From: Nautilus pompilius
Lineage: Eukaryota; Mollusca; Cephalopoda; Nautilida; Nautilidae
Length of the DNA: 64,000 bases
Direction: 5' to 3'
Assembly: GCA_018389105.1 (NCBI GenBank)
Contig: JACATO010000304.1
Location: 682,001-746,000 of the forward strand
A program made the position numbers and the translations under genes. The notes under the pieces are model-generated. The model made no database searches. It had not been told where the DNA came from and saw nothing but the letters and a program-made list of their open reading frames with translations. Position 1 is the stretch's first letter; each line of letters opens with the position of its first letter. This document shows, piece by piece, positions 48,805 to 61,300 of the stretch.

Positions 48805-49970
48805 GGAAAATAAGGGTAAAGTTGAGGAAATGGTCAGGAGAAGGGAACAAGTTTACTATAGCTCGAATGTATGGCAAGCCAGTAAATAACAAATGTCACT
48901 ACCTTCTATAGTAGAGAAATTCAAGCTAGAGAAGACAAGGGCTTTAAATGTAATAGAAAATCCAGTGTACCCGAAGATAAGAGAGATAAATTTGGAAATA
49001 ATGACAAGTAGGAAATGCTCAATGTACAAGACTCTGTACGATGCAGAATAATGGTTCATTCTAATAACCAAGGCTAAAATAGGCAACACAGGCAGGCGAG
49101 AACTGGGATTTGCAACTGTACAAAACCTATTATACAAACCCAAGGGACTGAAAAAAAAGAGGAATTTATTACAAGAATAAATCAAATTAGTGGAAAAGGA
49201 GGATCAAAGAACAAAAGAAGTGGCAATGAAATACCAAGGGTGAGATTGGAAAGACAAGAAGGATGAAGTGTTCAGATGTGAGAAATATAATTTGCAAGGG
49301 TGCAGTTGTTGATGTTCACAGCAGGTAAGGGAAAGGTTTGAGAAAGATAGAAGACTGTTTCTGTAAAGCTGTAAGGTAGTATTAATAACATAGAAAGTAT
49401 AGATGATGCCGTGATGAAGTTTTGGAGGAGCTAGCTGGCGATGAAAATAGGAGAGAAGATTTAAAATGTGCAAGTCAATTAGGAAGACAGCCACATTCAT
49501 AACATTTGTGAAAGAGGGGAAAGTGCGAAAGAGAGCCTGGTGGAACATAGGGAAAAGGTACTCTGACATCAGCCAATGACTGGTCAGTAGTGGTTTTTGT
49601 GGGCACGGAAATTAGTATTTCCTCAAGATATAAGGATAGAAAAATCAGAGACCTGATATCGTTATCCGGTCTAAAAAAGAAAAGTACGGTTCTGTTATTC
49701 GAGTAAACTCTCCCATGGGAAAACATAATAAGAGACAAAATGAAAGGATAAAGAAAAAGGAGATTTGTGCCCGAGATAAAAGAATGGAAAGTGTGTTTTT
49801 TCCAAGTATAACTAGATGCCAGAGGAATTAATGAAAATATTGGTTGAAAACACACACACACACTGACAACCATTGGTTTCTTATACAGACAGTGCAAAGC
49901 AGCTTCAAAATGTCTGAGTCAGATTACCGAAAGGGTATTAAGGTGGCTATGGCTTGGAAGTTTGCGCATA
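48805..49970 (+). pseudogene. Decayed retroelement C-terminal protein region (LINE-like, family uncertain)
   Basis: In broken plus-strand frames the sequence reads FKLEKTRALNVIENP, PKIREINLEIMTSRK, GRRELGF, LVEKEDQRTKEVAMKYQG, NQRPDIVIRSKK, VNSPMGKHNKRQNERIKKKE and ERVLRWLW. I recall these in this order from the C-terminal part of reverse-transcriptase-containing repetitive proteins of marine invertebrates and fish (family forms EKTRAVM..., LRPDIV..., ELTVPWEE...YERKRAKY, and ...RWLW). There are many in-frame stops. The long open frames on the minus strand here (48856-49185, 49204-49569, 49475-49897) are shadows caused by the purine-rich coding strand. The match is from memory and needs a profile search. 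Confidence 0.5.
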
Positions 49971-50438
49971 CAGTGGCTATCGCTTAGTTAAGCTGATGGA
50001 CGATAAAGAGACTGTCCCCACCCTGCTAGGCTCGAGTCTGTCAATGATGAGCTGAAACCCGTTGAAAGATAATACAGTACAAAGCCGAGGAGTCATTACA
50101 AGCAGATTATGTGTATTAGAAGTCATTGCCCGGTACAGTAATTAGCTCAATTCTCCACGCCGTCGGGCAGAGACGCATACACCAAACCATACACTGTCAG
50201 CAAACGCTAATGCTATTTGTTTGTGTAGTTTCCTGCTGGACAAGAACAAACGAAATGCAAAGTACCGATGACTGTGCCAGAGCTTCTTACGTTTCGCCAA
50301 ATACCCGGAGAGGCCGTGCAAGACAATATAAGATCAAACGTACGCCTGTAAGATGATGAAGTCAGACAAGCATTTCTCTATCGTATTACAAGCAGAATTT
50401 TAAATTGCTATAAAGCTTTTGTGAAAGAATGCGTCACG
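49971..50438. other. Spacer
   Basis: No gene recognised. It may contain the 3' end of the decayed retroelement. Confidence 0.35.
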
Positions 50439-50512
<74 letters not shown>

Positions 50513-50520
50513 TAATAATG
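50439..50520. repeat. (AAT)n microsatellite
   Basis: About 80 bp of ATA/AAT triplets with one interruption near the end. Confidence 0.97.
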
Positions 50521-51313
50521 CGCATTGAAAAATAAAAGAAAAACAAAACAGACGGCAGGCAAAATAAAATTATCCAAATTTGTTCAATATTTGGATCTTG
50601 TATATCACAAAAGGGAGGCTGTAGTTACGCGCGGACAGACACAAAATAACAGTATGAAGAGGAATGAGAAAATGTGAAAGGAACGACGTATCTGGTTCGT
50701 TTGAATGCCTGTGATGAGGTGCAGCTCGTAGTCTGTGAAAACTTCTCAAAGTCGAGTGAAAGTGGCAATTGGAAATTAACGTTATACACAGATTAAGCGT
50801 AGCAGAGGCAAGACGTTCCTTCAGCGAGGAGGTTTGAGGAAGTTAAGTACACTCCTGCATAACAGCCCTCTTCTTTCTTTTCCCTTTTCACCTTCTCGAT
50901 ATATATTCGCCTCCCCCACCGCTTTTTTTTTAGTATGTCAGAGATAAAACAGACCGACAATCTGATCAGTCAACGCAACCTTCCCAAAGCTTCAAAATGT
51001 CAAGTGGTACTTAACTCAGAAATGGGTGAATATTCGATAAGCATTTTTTGTAAATGCTTTAAGGTTCAAAAGAAAACAAATTCCATGAATTTAGATATGT
51101 GAATAAAATGACTGTAGGAGTACTTCGAAAAACTATCTGTATATTCTTCCATTGATTCATTACGATTTAATGGCAATGTGCTTATTTTTTTTCTTTTGTG
51201 AACGTCTTTTATACAAGTAATTATCTATCACAAAAAGGTGAACACCAAATACCAAGCATTTTTTAAACAAATGGGATAGTAAATATTAGTTTTACTCAGT
51301 GATAAGTTGTTTT
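50521..51313. other. Spacer without recognised genes
   Basis: Nothing recognised. Confidence 0.4.
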
Positions 51314-51320
51314 AAGGGGG

Positions 51321-51400
<80 letters not shown>

Positions 51401-51657
51401 GACTTGACGTCATTACAGAGAGAGAGAATCAGAGAAAGAGTCCAGAGAGAGAGAGGAGATGATGGAGAGAGAGAGAGGAGATGGAGAGAGAGAGAGACTT
51501 GAACGTCATTACAGAGAGAAAGAGTCAAAGAGAGAGAGAGAGAGAGAGATGATGATGATGAATGATGGTGATGATGATGATGGAAAGCGAGACAGATGAT
51601 GGAGAGAGAGAGAAGATGAGGGAGAGAGAGAGAGACTTGACGTCATTACAGAGAAAG

Positions 51658-51695
<38 letters not shown>

Positions 51696-51795
51696 GACGT
51701 CATTACAGAGAAAGAGTCAGAGAGAGAGAGAGAGACTTGACGTCATTACAGAGAGAGAGACTTGACGTCATTATTACAGAGAGAGAGAATCAAAG

Positions 51796-51860
<65 letters not shown>

Positions 51861-52046
51861 GATGATGGAAAGAGCGAGAGATGATGGAGAGAGAGAGAGA
51901 CTTGACGTCATTACAGAGAGAGTCAGAAAGAGTCAGGAGAGAGAGAGAGAGAGAGTAGAGAGAGAGAGAAGAGAAGAGAGAACAGAGAGAGAAGAGAAGA
52001 GAGAGACTTGACGTCATTACAGAGAGAGAGAGTCAGAGAAAGAATC

Positions 52047-52085
<39 letters not shown>

Positions 52086-52100
52086 AGAAGAGAAGAGAGC
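51314..52100. repeat. GA-rich satellite array with repeated CRE-bearing units
   Basis: About 790 bp of GA tracts interrupted by a recurrent unit ACTTGACGTCATTACAGAG and by ATGATGATGG segments. I count seven perfect TGACGTCA octamers (near 51405, 51638, 51695, 51737, 51763, 51904 and 52008) and one variant (GAACGTCA, near 51500). Spacing is irregular, about 25-235 bp. Open frames rich in RE or LS across the array are repeat artefacts. Confidence 0.95.
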
Positions 52101-53339
52101 GTGCATCAAAACTCCCTCCATAACTAAGAAAGACAAATCAAAGAATACGCTAAGATAGAAGTCTGTCCAAAAAGAACGGTTGCGCTAAGCTTCATTCCGA
52201 CGCCTTCGCAGAGATGCTATGATTCGCGAGGTTCATCTATTTCAAGCGCACACCCTAGCAGCCTTTCTTGCGGGTTCGTCCCCGATCCTCCTCACCCACC
52301 CACAGGCGCCACTCCTGGCGTCATCTTGCAGTTGTTATCGACTGTGTCAAAGCCTTTATTCTAAGTCAGAAAGTTTTGATTATCTTCGTCGTATCCTCAG
52401 AAGCTACATGTAGCCTGATTTAGAACGTACAGATTGCGTAAGAGTTCGGCTAGGCTTAAATAAGCCAAATAAATAAATACGAGTGGTTCTAACACCAGAA
52501 AAGTCTTCTAATTAAGGATATCGACACGCAGTCAGTTTTAAACAAATACCACTACCACTACTACTATTCGTAATTTGATTTCGATACTAAGATTACCATT
52601 CACGAAAGAATAAAAAAAGCAAATAGAAAATTACTAAACAATTGTAACAGAGATCTGGAAGCCAAAAAGGTCTTTTGAAGTGAGAGTAGCACAAATAATC
52701 GGGCTAGAATCTGTCTAAATATAAACGCCGCACAACATCACAATCTTGTAAACCTATGACATATACGAAGTGGTTTCGCGTCTTCTTTTAAGAAGAGCAA
52801 TGACATCGCTATTACAAGCCCTTTGAAATTACTAACGCAGGTAAGTTAATTATATACCGCCAAAAAAACAGTTATAAAATACATCAAGGCTGCTTGTTAG
52901 CAGGTTTTACTGAGACTGTGAAGTAGAAGATGAACGATGGTGGTGTTGTTCTTTTAGGCAACGTGAATATTAAGAAAGGAAATCTCTTCAGACTTTACGG
53001 AACAACAAAATAATAAAATTAACGGTAAAGCGAAAATCTCCCTGATTGACAGAAAACTGCGTGGCATTGTTCGCTTTGAGCCGAACAATATCACAAAGGA
53101 ACGCCCGCTATGACAACAATTCGAGTCATGCCTTTCCATTGCTCAATGTCCGCCCAGGTCCATGTAGCTTGTCAACTGCTCAGGTAATAGCGCCGTGTCA
53201 CATCAAAGCTGGGACAACTTCGCTTGAAGACCGTCGTTGCTGAACTAACTGACACCCTTGTGGAGAATTTCTAGATGGAGCTTCGTACAGTACAGTGTTG
53301 CTGTATGTTCCACATCTCCTGCAATGATTACAATAAAGA

Positions 53340-53340
<1 letters not shown>
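52101..53340. other. Spacer without recognised genes
   Basis: Nothing recognised. Confidence 0.4.
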
Positions 53341-53397
<57 letters not shown>

Positions 53398-53425
53398 TCT
53401 CTCTCTCTCTCTCTCTCTCACGAGA
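53341..53425. repeat. (CT)n microsatellite
   Basis: About 85 bp of CT dinucleotides with one CA interruption. Confidence 0.97.
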
Positions 53426-54389
53426 GTTAGGTTTCCCAAATGAATGAATGCCTGTCTGGTCTCCCTGCCTCTCCTATGGATGGAAACAGGACGAAAGTCT
53501 AAATCAAACAACTAAACACCGAATAACGTATTTATTTCAACGAGAAAAAAAAAAGCATTTCTCTTATTTCGTTAAGGGTTGCATATTTTCCGCTCTGTAT
53601 CTCTCCGGTGTTGAATGGGAAGATAAACAAACAACTTGAGCGCAGCTTCTGATGTTTGTTTGTGTACTTCTCTGTCTGGAAAATCTCCTTTAAGTCATAA
53701 TTTCTTTTCTTTTCTTGGAGAGACCTTTAACCGAGATGTTTTCTGTTGCTCATCTGTTTTGTTTATTAATGACCGGAGGCACAGAGATCGGTGGCTTACA
53801 GACAGACTCCCTGAGCGTGTATGAAGCTTCACACCTTTGGCTGGTCTGTGTACACCACCATCGCCTGAAATTCGTAAACTTTATAGCGGATTCTGTCTGT
53901 TGCGTTAGAAATTCGAAATAATTACTGTGGAAATTACGCCTTGGTTATGACGCCTTGGGGGGAGAAAGAAAAGAAAAAAGAGAGAGAGGAGGAGGAGGAG
54001 GAGGAGAGACGGACAGAGTCAGTTGCTTGTAGACCCTGGAATAGGCAGGGAAAAGAGAGGAAAAGCAAAATTAAGGGGTCGAATCTCGGTAGAGCACTCA
54101 CTGGCTGTTTGTTGCAAGAAGAGACCCCATTAATCTCCTGTCTGTTCACAGTTTTACACACACACACACGCACACACACTTACGGTGGGACTTTATATAT
54201 AAATAGATAGATAGATAATCTCTTACCGAAAAACGTACTTTTGGGGGGGGGTCGCCTTTAAAAACAAGGAAAGGATAGAGGGTAATATTTTACACTCGTC
54301 AAAGCTGCTACTGCGCACGAAAATCTGGGTTTGTTAATAAAGTCAGGTCTAATTTGAGATTACGAATTGGATTTTTTCCCTTAGCCCCC

Positions 54390-54390
<1 letters not shown>

Positions 54391-54432
<42 letters not shown>
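54391..54432. repeat. (CT)n microsatellite
   Basis: Uninterrupted CT run following CCCCCCCTT. Confidence 0.95.
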
Positions 54433-54434
<2 letters not shown>

Positions 54435-54927
54435 AACAAAGCATTTCCTTCTGCGGATTCCTGTAGAGTCTACCTAATTGCTTCGGATCTGTGATGGATG
54501 TAACACGAAAGTTGAGGTGCACCGTATATATCCACTCTCTTTCTTCTGGATTTTTTTCTCAAAAATTGTGAATCTATTTATTTATTTTTTGGCCACTCGA
54601 CGATGCACTGCGGTTATAGTCGTTCAAGGAAGACATTTTAGGGTGCCGACTGATTGATATAAGGTATTTCGCAAGTGTGGGAATCAGGTCGTTGTTGTAG
54701 AATAATCTAGACATTCTTCACACGTGTTAGATATGGAACGGACACTCTTCAATCCCACCACTCCCTCTCTCTCTCTCTCTTTCATATCACTTCCTTCTTC
54801 GCTGTATACTTCCTTTTTCATTCTTCTCTTTAATCTTTGCTATCCTTCTCCTTTGTCCGTTCCTTCCACCCAGTCTTTTCTTTTCCCTACCCCACCCCAT
54901 ATCTCTTCTTTTCATGTTTGCTAAGCT

Positions 54928-55270
54928 TTGAGATAACTTTATTTACCACAATGGGATTAAAAGCCATCAGCTGGATCCCGTCGTAGATAAAGAGGGATAA
55001 GTCGGATGGCCCCCCAGACGGGGGCACCTTGACAAAGATGCGACACGTAATGCCTTAGCATTGCGTTCTTTCTTTCTGTATTCTGGTATGCGAGTGTGAC
55101 TCCTTTTGGAGAAGAATGGGGAACCGGAACCTCTAGGTTTCCGGATTTTTAGGGCATCAGCCATGAGTGAACCCCCCGACAAGCAGATCTTATGGCTCCC
55201 AACTCGAGGGCAGGAACAATGCTGGTGATCGCTCCCCCGCTAAGGTGCATGCTGCATTGCGTTCTTAGCC
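54928..55270 (-). repeat. Possible mobile-element 3' end (unidentified)
   Basis: On the minus strand an open stretch containing SGGSLMADALKIRKPRGSG is followed by sequence ending GTAAATAAAGTTATC. This resembles a 3' untranslated tail of a LINE or similar element. The GCATTGCGTTCTT word occurs twice (near 55050 and 55255). There is no second copy in the window, so the call is tentative. Confidence 0.25.
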
Positions 55271-55734
55271 GTTGATCAAGTCACTTATGCAACCATGAAA
55301 ACAGAAACGTTTACTTCAAAAACAAAAGAAGAAATTCTTTACACTGGCACTCAGAAGTAAACCCAGATGATGCAACACGGAAAGAAAGCTGTTAGTTCGG
55401 TTACTACGAATAAGATGATAAAAAAAAAAAAAACCTACAGTTTACTTTATTATAGTACAATAAAGACTTGTTTATTATACGTTACTGTACAACTTTGGAG
55501 GGGAGTAGCCGTCAGAATAGGAATTATTTAGCATACAGGTTGATGATGCAATTGTCGTTGTCGATGTCAATTCTTTTGTAGGATGAATTGCTCCCAGCGG
55601 AACAGTTAAATATTTGCTTTCTTAGAAACTGAGGTTAGAACTGCTCCCCTTTTACAGCAACCTGTTGGGCAATAAGAGGGATAAGAGGGATAGGTGGAAA
55701 ACAGCAACAGAGGACTGAAGTCGGTTACAGGTTT

Positions 55735-55737
<3 letters not shown>

Positions 55738-55793
<56 letters not shown>
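55738..55793. repeat. (GA)n microsatellite
   Basis: Pure GA run of about 55 bp. A 22-bp A tract follows at about 55942-55963. Confidence 0.97.
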
Positions 55794-55794
<1 letters not shown>

Positions 55795-56177
55795 CTTTTC
55801 CGACAAAGGGAAACGTAAGACAAACGAATAAAAGGTACGCGCGCGTGTGTAGAAGTGGGGAGTAATATACAGAAATTTGCTGAGAGAACACTAATGGTAT
55901 ATCCGAAATCTGCTGGTGCCACAGGGAAGAAAAGAACACATGAAAAAAAAAAAAAAAAAAAAAACAGAAAGGAAAAACGGTTTCAGAAGTAATTTCTTTA
56001 AGAATTTGAAATATGCTTAGAGGAAATAAGACAAGAAAAATGTTTGCCAGCTGACGGTTGTTTTTTTTCTTCTTCTTCATCTTCTCCTAACCAACTGACA
56101 AAGTCTGGAATGCCAATAGAGAATAACCAATTCTCACGGAGTTGATTTTAAAAAACAAAAAAAAAAACAACAACTCT

Positions 56178-56363
56178 AATAATAATAATAATAATAATAA
56201 TATAATAATAATAATAATAATAAATAAATAAAAATCTGCACTAATTGATGCTGACAGCTGTTGAAAAGCTACAAGCCCACAGCTGTGTGTGTGTTTGGCA
56301 GGTCTGTTTCTTATGTAAAACTTCACGATGAAAACAACTGTTGTAATAATAATAATAATAATA

Positions 56364-56414
<51 letters not shown>
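56178..56414. repeat. Two (AAT)n microsatellites
   Basis: AAT runs lie at about 56178-56230 and 56345-56414, separated by about 115 bp of unique sequence. Confidence 0.95.
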
Positions 56415-56415
<1 letters not shown>

Positions 56416-57120
56416 GGAGATGAATGAATGGAGTCTATAATTATATTTCCTACATCCTGTTAGCCGCTTATAGCAATAATCTCTCAATAATTTCATAGAA
56501 AATATTTCTAATTAAAAAAAAAAATGTTAGTGATTAATTAATGCGCTTTTTTTTTTTTTTGTTTCCAAAGATAAATATATTAGGGCGTTCGCTATGCATC
56601 ACCGTCCACCTCCGGCATCCGGCTTCTCGGTGTGGGGGGGGGGCCCACCCCACCGTCACGAGATAACAAAGCCCGACTCACGGCTCCGTAAATAGCGCGA
56701 GGAAAAAAAACGAAGCCCCGATAACACGTGCGCGCGCGCGCGTATTCACACAGACTGAGAGAGAGAGAGAGCCCGTCCCACCACCCAAGCACACGCGCAC
56801 TTATCGAAATCGTTCGCGTTCCGGAAATTCCTTTCCATTCACCCGCCGAACGGGGCTGACTGCGCCGCCGCCACAAAATTGGCGCCATTTTTTTTGTTTT
56901 CTTTTTTTTTTTTTCCGGTTCTCCTTTTTTGGAATCGCCAGAGGGAGGGAAGAGAGGAGAGAGAGAGAGGAGGGGGGCAGAGCCCCGGCCTACGCATGTC
57001 AGGGCTGATGCCAAGGTAGCGGGTTAACACATCGGCGATAGGCCCCGCCTCCACTGCTGTCATAATATATATATATATATATATGAGTGTGCGTGTGTAT
57101 TTATATACACACACATATAG

Positions 57121-57162
<42 letters not shown>

Positions 57163-57181
57163 TTTCCGTGTCACAGCTCGG
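56415..57181. promoter_or_regulatory. Region upstream of the VWA gene
   Basis: The last 600 bp before the TATA box is GC-richer than average and holds a CG run (about 56731-56743), a GA run (about 56757-56771) and AT runs (57065-57085 and 57125-57154) followed by poly-T. No coding exon was recognised. A proximal promoter role follows only from its position. Confidence 0.35.
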
Positions 57182-57188
57182 TATAAAT
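57182..57188 (+). promoter_or_regulatory. TATA box of the VWA gene
   Basis: TATAAAT lies 220 bp upstream of the ATG at 57402. A start site about 30 bp downstream (near 57212) would give a 5' untranslated region of about 190 bases with no need for an upstream exon. Confidence 0.55.
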
Positions 57189-57401
57189 TAAGGGCTCGAC
57201 GCAGAGAGTGCAGCAGATTTGCTGAGTCTAAGACGACGACGAGATTGAGAACGCTTAACTATTAGACGCCTCAGTGCGCGACACAGACACCGAGATCGAG
57301 AGGGTGGTGGCTTTATCTTCTCTCTCTCTCTTGCCCGAAAGCAGGTACAACAGCGACGAGACGCACCTGTTGATTAACGCTCTTTCTATTCACGGACCAA
57401 G

Positions 57402-57458
57402 ATGATGAACAGCGGGCTTCCTTTCCTAATTGCTGTCGCCGCAACGGTTTTCTTGCCG
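57402..57458 (+). CDS. VWA gene exon 1: signal peptide
   Basis: The 19 codons read MMNSGLPFLIAVAATVFLP and stop at a consensus donor, CCG|GTAAGT. An uncharged hydrophobic core after a short polar start suits a secretory signal, with cleavage likely within or just after the following ALEAGN of exon 2. Confidence 0.82.
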
Positions 57459-58211
57459 GTAAGTCGGAGTGTTATTTGATTTTAAATCTATTCCGCGGAC
57501 GCCTTTTCTGTCGGTGCGTCTCCCTGCAACTTTAATTCCAGGCCGATCAGTTAAGTGGAGGGAGGAGAGGAGGGGGAGCAGAGAAAAGGGGACAAGAAAA
57601 ACAGAAAGGCAAAGCCACGTGTCTACTTAATTACTTATGTGGTGGACAGAAGGAAGCGACTTCACTTTCCGTAGTTTGAAACGAAGGTATCCTGTCTTCA
57701 GCTGTGAACCCGACTTCCCACAGCCGGTCTCCCCATCACTATCTGACTCGGCACCAGTCGCATCCAAGTCTTCATATAAGGACGGCTTAGACGATGGCAT
57801 ATACATCAAAACCTTACTCATGAACAAGCCGCCTACTGCAGGTGTAGACACCAGAAATCTGTACTTTTTTATGATGAACACTGATCAGTACTCTGACCTC
57901 GTAGTTCGACTTTGTCGTATTCAGGTGTACCTATATTCCGATAACGATTATATACATTTCCCTTTTGTATTTGGGCTACGCTCTGTATCCTCGGGTTAAG
58001 ATGGACTGGATTTATGGAAAATGGGGTGGCCAACACAGACCAAAGGCAGACACATAATTTTCAATTATTTTATTTCACTTGCCTGGCCAAATGACTGCTC
58101 TGTGCATTTCATTCACTATTGCTTTCTTTATATAGCAGAATTCGCATGTTTTCTGTATAACATACAGCTCTTCCTAACTACTAGAGACGTTCAAATTAAC
58201 CCCCGCCCCAC

Positions 58212-58242
<31 letters not shown>

Positions 58243-58341
58243 AGCCGGATACTGTTACGGCGGCGACGCTAGGTCAGCCAGGTTTGGTTTGAATGTTTCC
58301 GGTATACCTGGGGCTGATCAACGGAAATACCAAGCGAGCGA

Positions 58342-58380
<39 letters not shown>

Positions 58381-61300
58381 CTCTCTCTCCCTCCCTCTCC
58401 ATTTTTCTCTCTGTCTCTCTTTCTCTCTCCAATTTAAGTTATGGCAAATAAAACCAGTAGAATCTTATTTCTTCCAGTAGCCTAATACCGTTTAAATGAT
58501 AAAAGTGCCGACTCTAACGATGTCGTCATACAAAAGACTTTCTTACAGAGTAGTTAACAACTATCTTTTGTTTCCCTTTTCAGGCCCTGGAAGCCGGAAA
58601 TGGTAAGCCCCCTTTTTTTCATTTACATTTAATCGCATTCATTTTCTTTCTAACCCTTTCGGGTACAAGAACAACAATGATGAATCAGCGTAAATACAAG
58701 AGTTTCACCTAATTCCTGCTTATTTCTCGGTACTCTTCTACAGACGGAAAAATCGGCCACAACGATTTTGATTATACTTCTGCCTTTAAAATAAGGCAGC
58801 GGACAAACGATTAAGTAAAATTCAGTCTAGTATCATTTATTAATATTTATTTAATCCGGTCAAGGAGACAAAGTCAATTTTTTAAAGTGCTTTTATTTAT
58901 CAGAAGAATAAAAAACACAAACCCGAACATTATTCACGTCTAGAAACTGCGCCAAGAATTTTGGTTTAAAGCCCAAGACTTCGCTTCATCCTGAGGCAAA
59001 GACAATATGGCAAAACAATTTAGCATGTCAACAGAGTTCGTGTTGCGATACCATTTTGCGACCAATCACGCGAGAAAAATTGCTACAGCAAGTAATATTC
59101 TTCTGAGGCACTGATGTGTGTCAGCTAGAGTTACCATCTCAGGGCTTATTGGATTTATTTTAATGTTTCCGTTTATAAGCTCTTATTTCTTTATATAATT
59201 TTTTTTCTTCCCCTGGTTCTATTCAATTAAGTTAGCGGAATGTTCTTCATTTTTCTTTCTTCCGTTTGCTTGAATGAAATTCATACAATAGTTGGTTAGG
59301 TTTCGCGTGAGAATAGTCAACAATGTATTCGTGCTTACAACCTAAGAGAAAGTTAGTTTATATCCTACTGTGGCAATCGAGGCCACGCCATTGTCGGCCC
59401 ATTTACTCAATCTCTGAAGTAAGAAAAGCCTACTTCGTGGCATCAACACGGCTGGAGTGACGGTGCGAGTTAATCTTGAATTAGCCTAATGAGAACGGAA
59501 GCCTGATTTGAATAACGAATAAAGAACGATACTAAAAACAGAGAAAGATCGCCGAAAAGTATTTAACTAATAAAGTTGGAAGGGCATCCTCGGACTAACT
59601 GTCAAAGATTGATTTATTAATTGTTCAGCATACGTTTGCTAGAATATGTTCAAGTCTTTATCTCTTTGGAAACGTTGGACGACTAAATATTTAAAATCTA
59701 CCTTGATTTTAATGCCAGACGTTCGAGAAAAGAAGTAATAGAAACTTTCAAACTGATCAGAGGTTTGCGCGAGTGAACGGGGAGCAATGTTTTTCGGCTG
59801 TCTGTAGATACTAATTCTGGATGTCATAATTACTAATTAGCTAATATTTCGACACGATCAAATATTTTAATAAAAATATGTTTAGCGGTAGAATTGTTGA
59901 CGAGTGAAATCTGTTGTCGGAAAATGTCGGTTAGTTAATAGTGAAAACAGACATCTATTTACAAATCGGATTGGTGGGCATTTCTCTTGTCTGAAGACTC
60001 ATACATATACCGTGTTCTCTTCCGGTTTACTATGTAAGAGTACTAAGCTAAACTAAACGAACAGCTGGTGTTGGCAATCCAAAACTTGAACTGCACTAAT
60101 ATACTAATATAAACCTGCTGGTAGGAGGGGGCCACTATTATTTTGGTCTTCAAATGCAGGTGTTAAAAAAAGTAAGTAGCTAAAAGCGGAATCTATACAG
60201 GAAGTGACTTAGAGACTAAAATTATCGCTGATTTACCTTTCTATCGAGGATAGAATCCTACCGAAGGACTCGGATTTAGCTCACAAACAAACTAGTTCAA
60301 GTTTCCCGATAGTTTCCGCTCAACATAAACCTGATTTTCTCTAACAGAATAGATGGAGGCAATGATAATATTTCTGCACTGTCATTATTATTACAGATTA
60401 CTTCTGCGGTAGCAAGCCAGCAGACATTGTGTTCTTGCTCGACTCTAGCAGCAGCATCTGGGGTCCCGACTTCAAAAAGCAGACAACGTTTGTCAGTAAC
60501 GTGACCAAGATGTTCCAGATCGACCCTACGGCCACCCAGGTAGGCGTTGCGTCGTTCGGAAACCACTTCAACTTGGAGTTTTCGCTAAACCAGCACCAGG
60601 ACAAAAGGTCCCTCGTGGAGGCGATCGGAAACATTCGCCACCGGGGCGGGTTCGCCACCAACACCGCAGCCGCTATCCGTTACATGAGGTCCCGCATGTT
60701 CTCTAAGAAACAGGGCGCCAGAAGCCACGTGGTCAGGGTGGGCATCGTCATGACAGACGGAAGGTCGAAAAACATCCTGCGGACCATTTACCAGGCCTCC
60801 AGGGCGCGCAACAGGAACCACATCAACCTCTTTGCCATTGGAATTGGCGACAGCGTAAACAAGGTCGAGCTAAGGGGAATCGCCGGAAGCTCCAAGTACT
60901 CTTTCACCGTCGACAGCTTCACGGCTTTGGACTCGATCGGGAAACTTCTGGCGGTGAAAACATGCCAAGGTGAGTGACGGACTTCGAGGCCGAGTACTGG
61001 AAAGGTACTGTCGTCGACAAAGTACCGCTGTCTCCCGTTCGACAAGGACAAGACGAACGGAGATCGTGACTGCGCTTGCGCGCTGCGTACTTCGGTCCTC
61101 ACATTGTCCAGTAATTCCGTTTCGCCTTTAACTCTTCTTAACCGAGGTGGGATCCTGATTTTTCAAGCTGAATAACTGGATAGATAATCCCATTAAAAAA
61201 AAACGATGAAATAGAAAGTAGATCAAGAAAAAACTAAATTATTATTATTTTTTAAAAATTGATAGAGTATATAATTATATTCCACCTTTTTATTGATAAT

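Noticed and set aside
48856-49897. Three consecutive minus-strand open frames of 109-140 codons
   Set aside because: They are rich in S, L and F with no domain, and lie antisense to a purine-rich, decayed plus-strand retroelement region that explains their openness.
51292-52017. Open frames rich in REREK or SLSLS on both strands
   Set aside because: Translations of GA/CT microsatellite; no protein support.
54077-54110. tRNA-like words GTCGAATCTCGG and GGTAGAGCACTCACTGG
   Set aside because: The B-box-like word precedes the A-box-like one, so it is not a Pol III promoter order.
60297-61102. Several minus-strand frames opposite the first VWA exon
   Set aside because: Shadows of a GC-rich coding exon; the plus strand has a clear VWA domain and splice sites.
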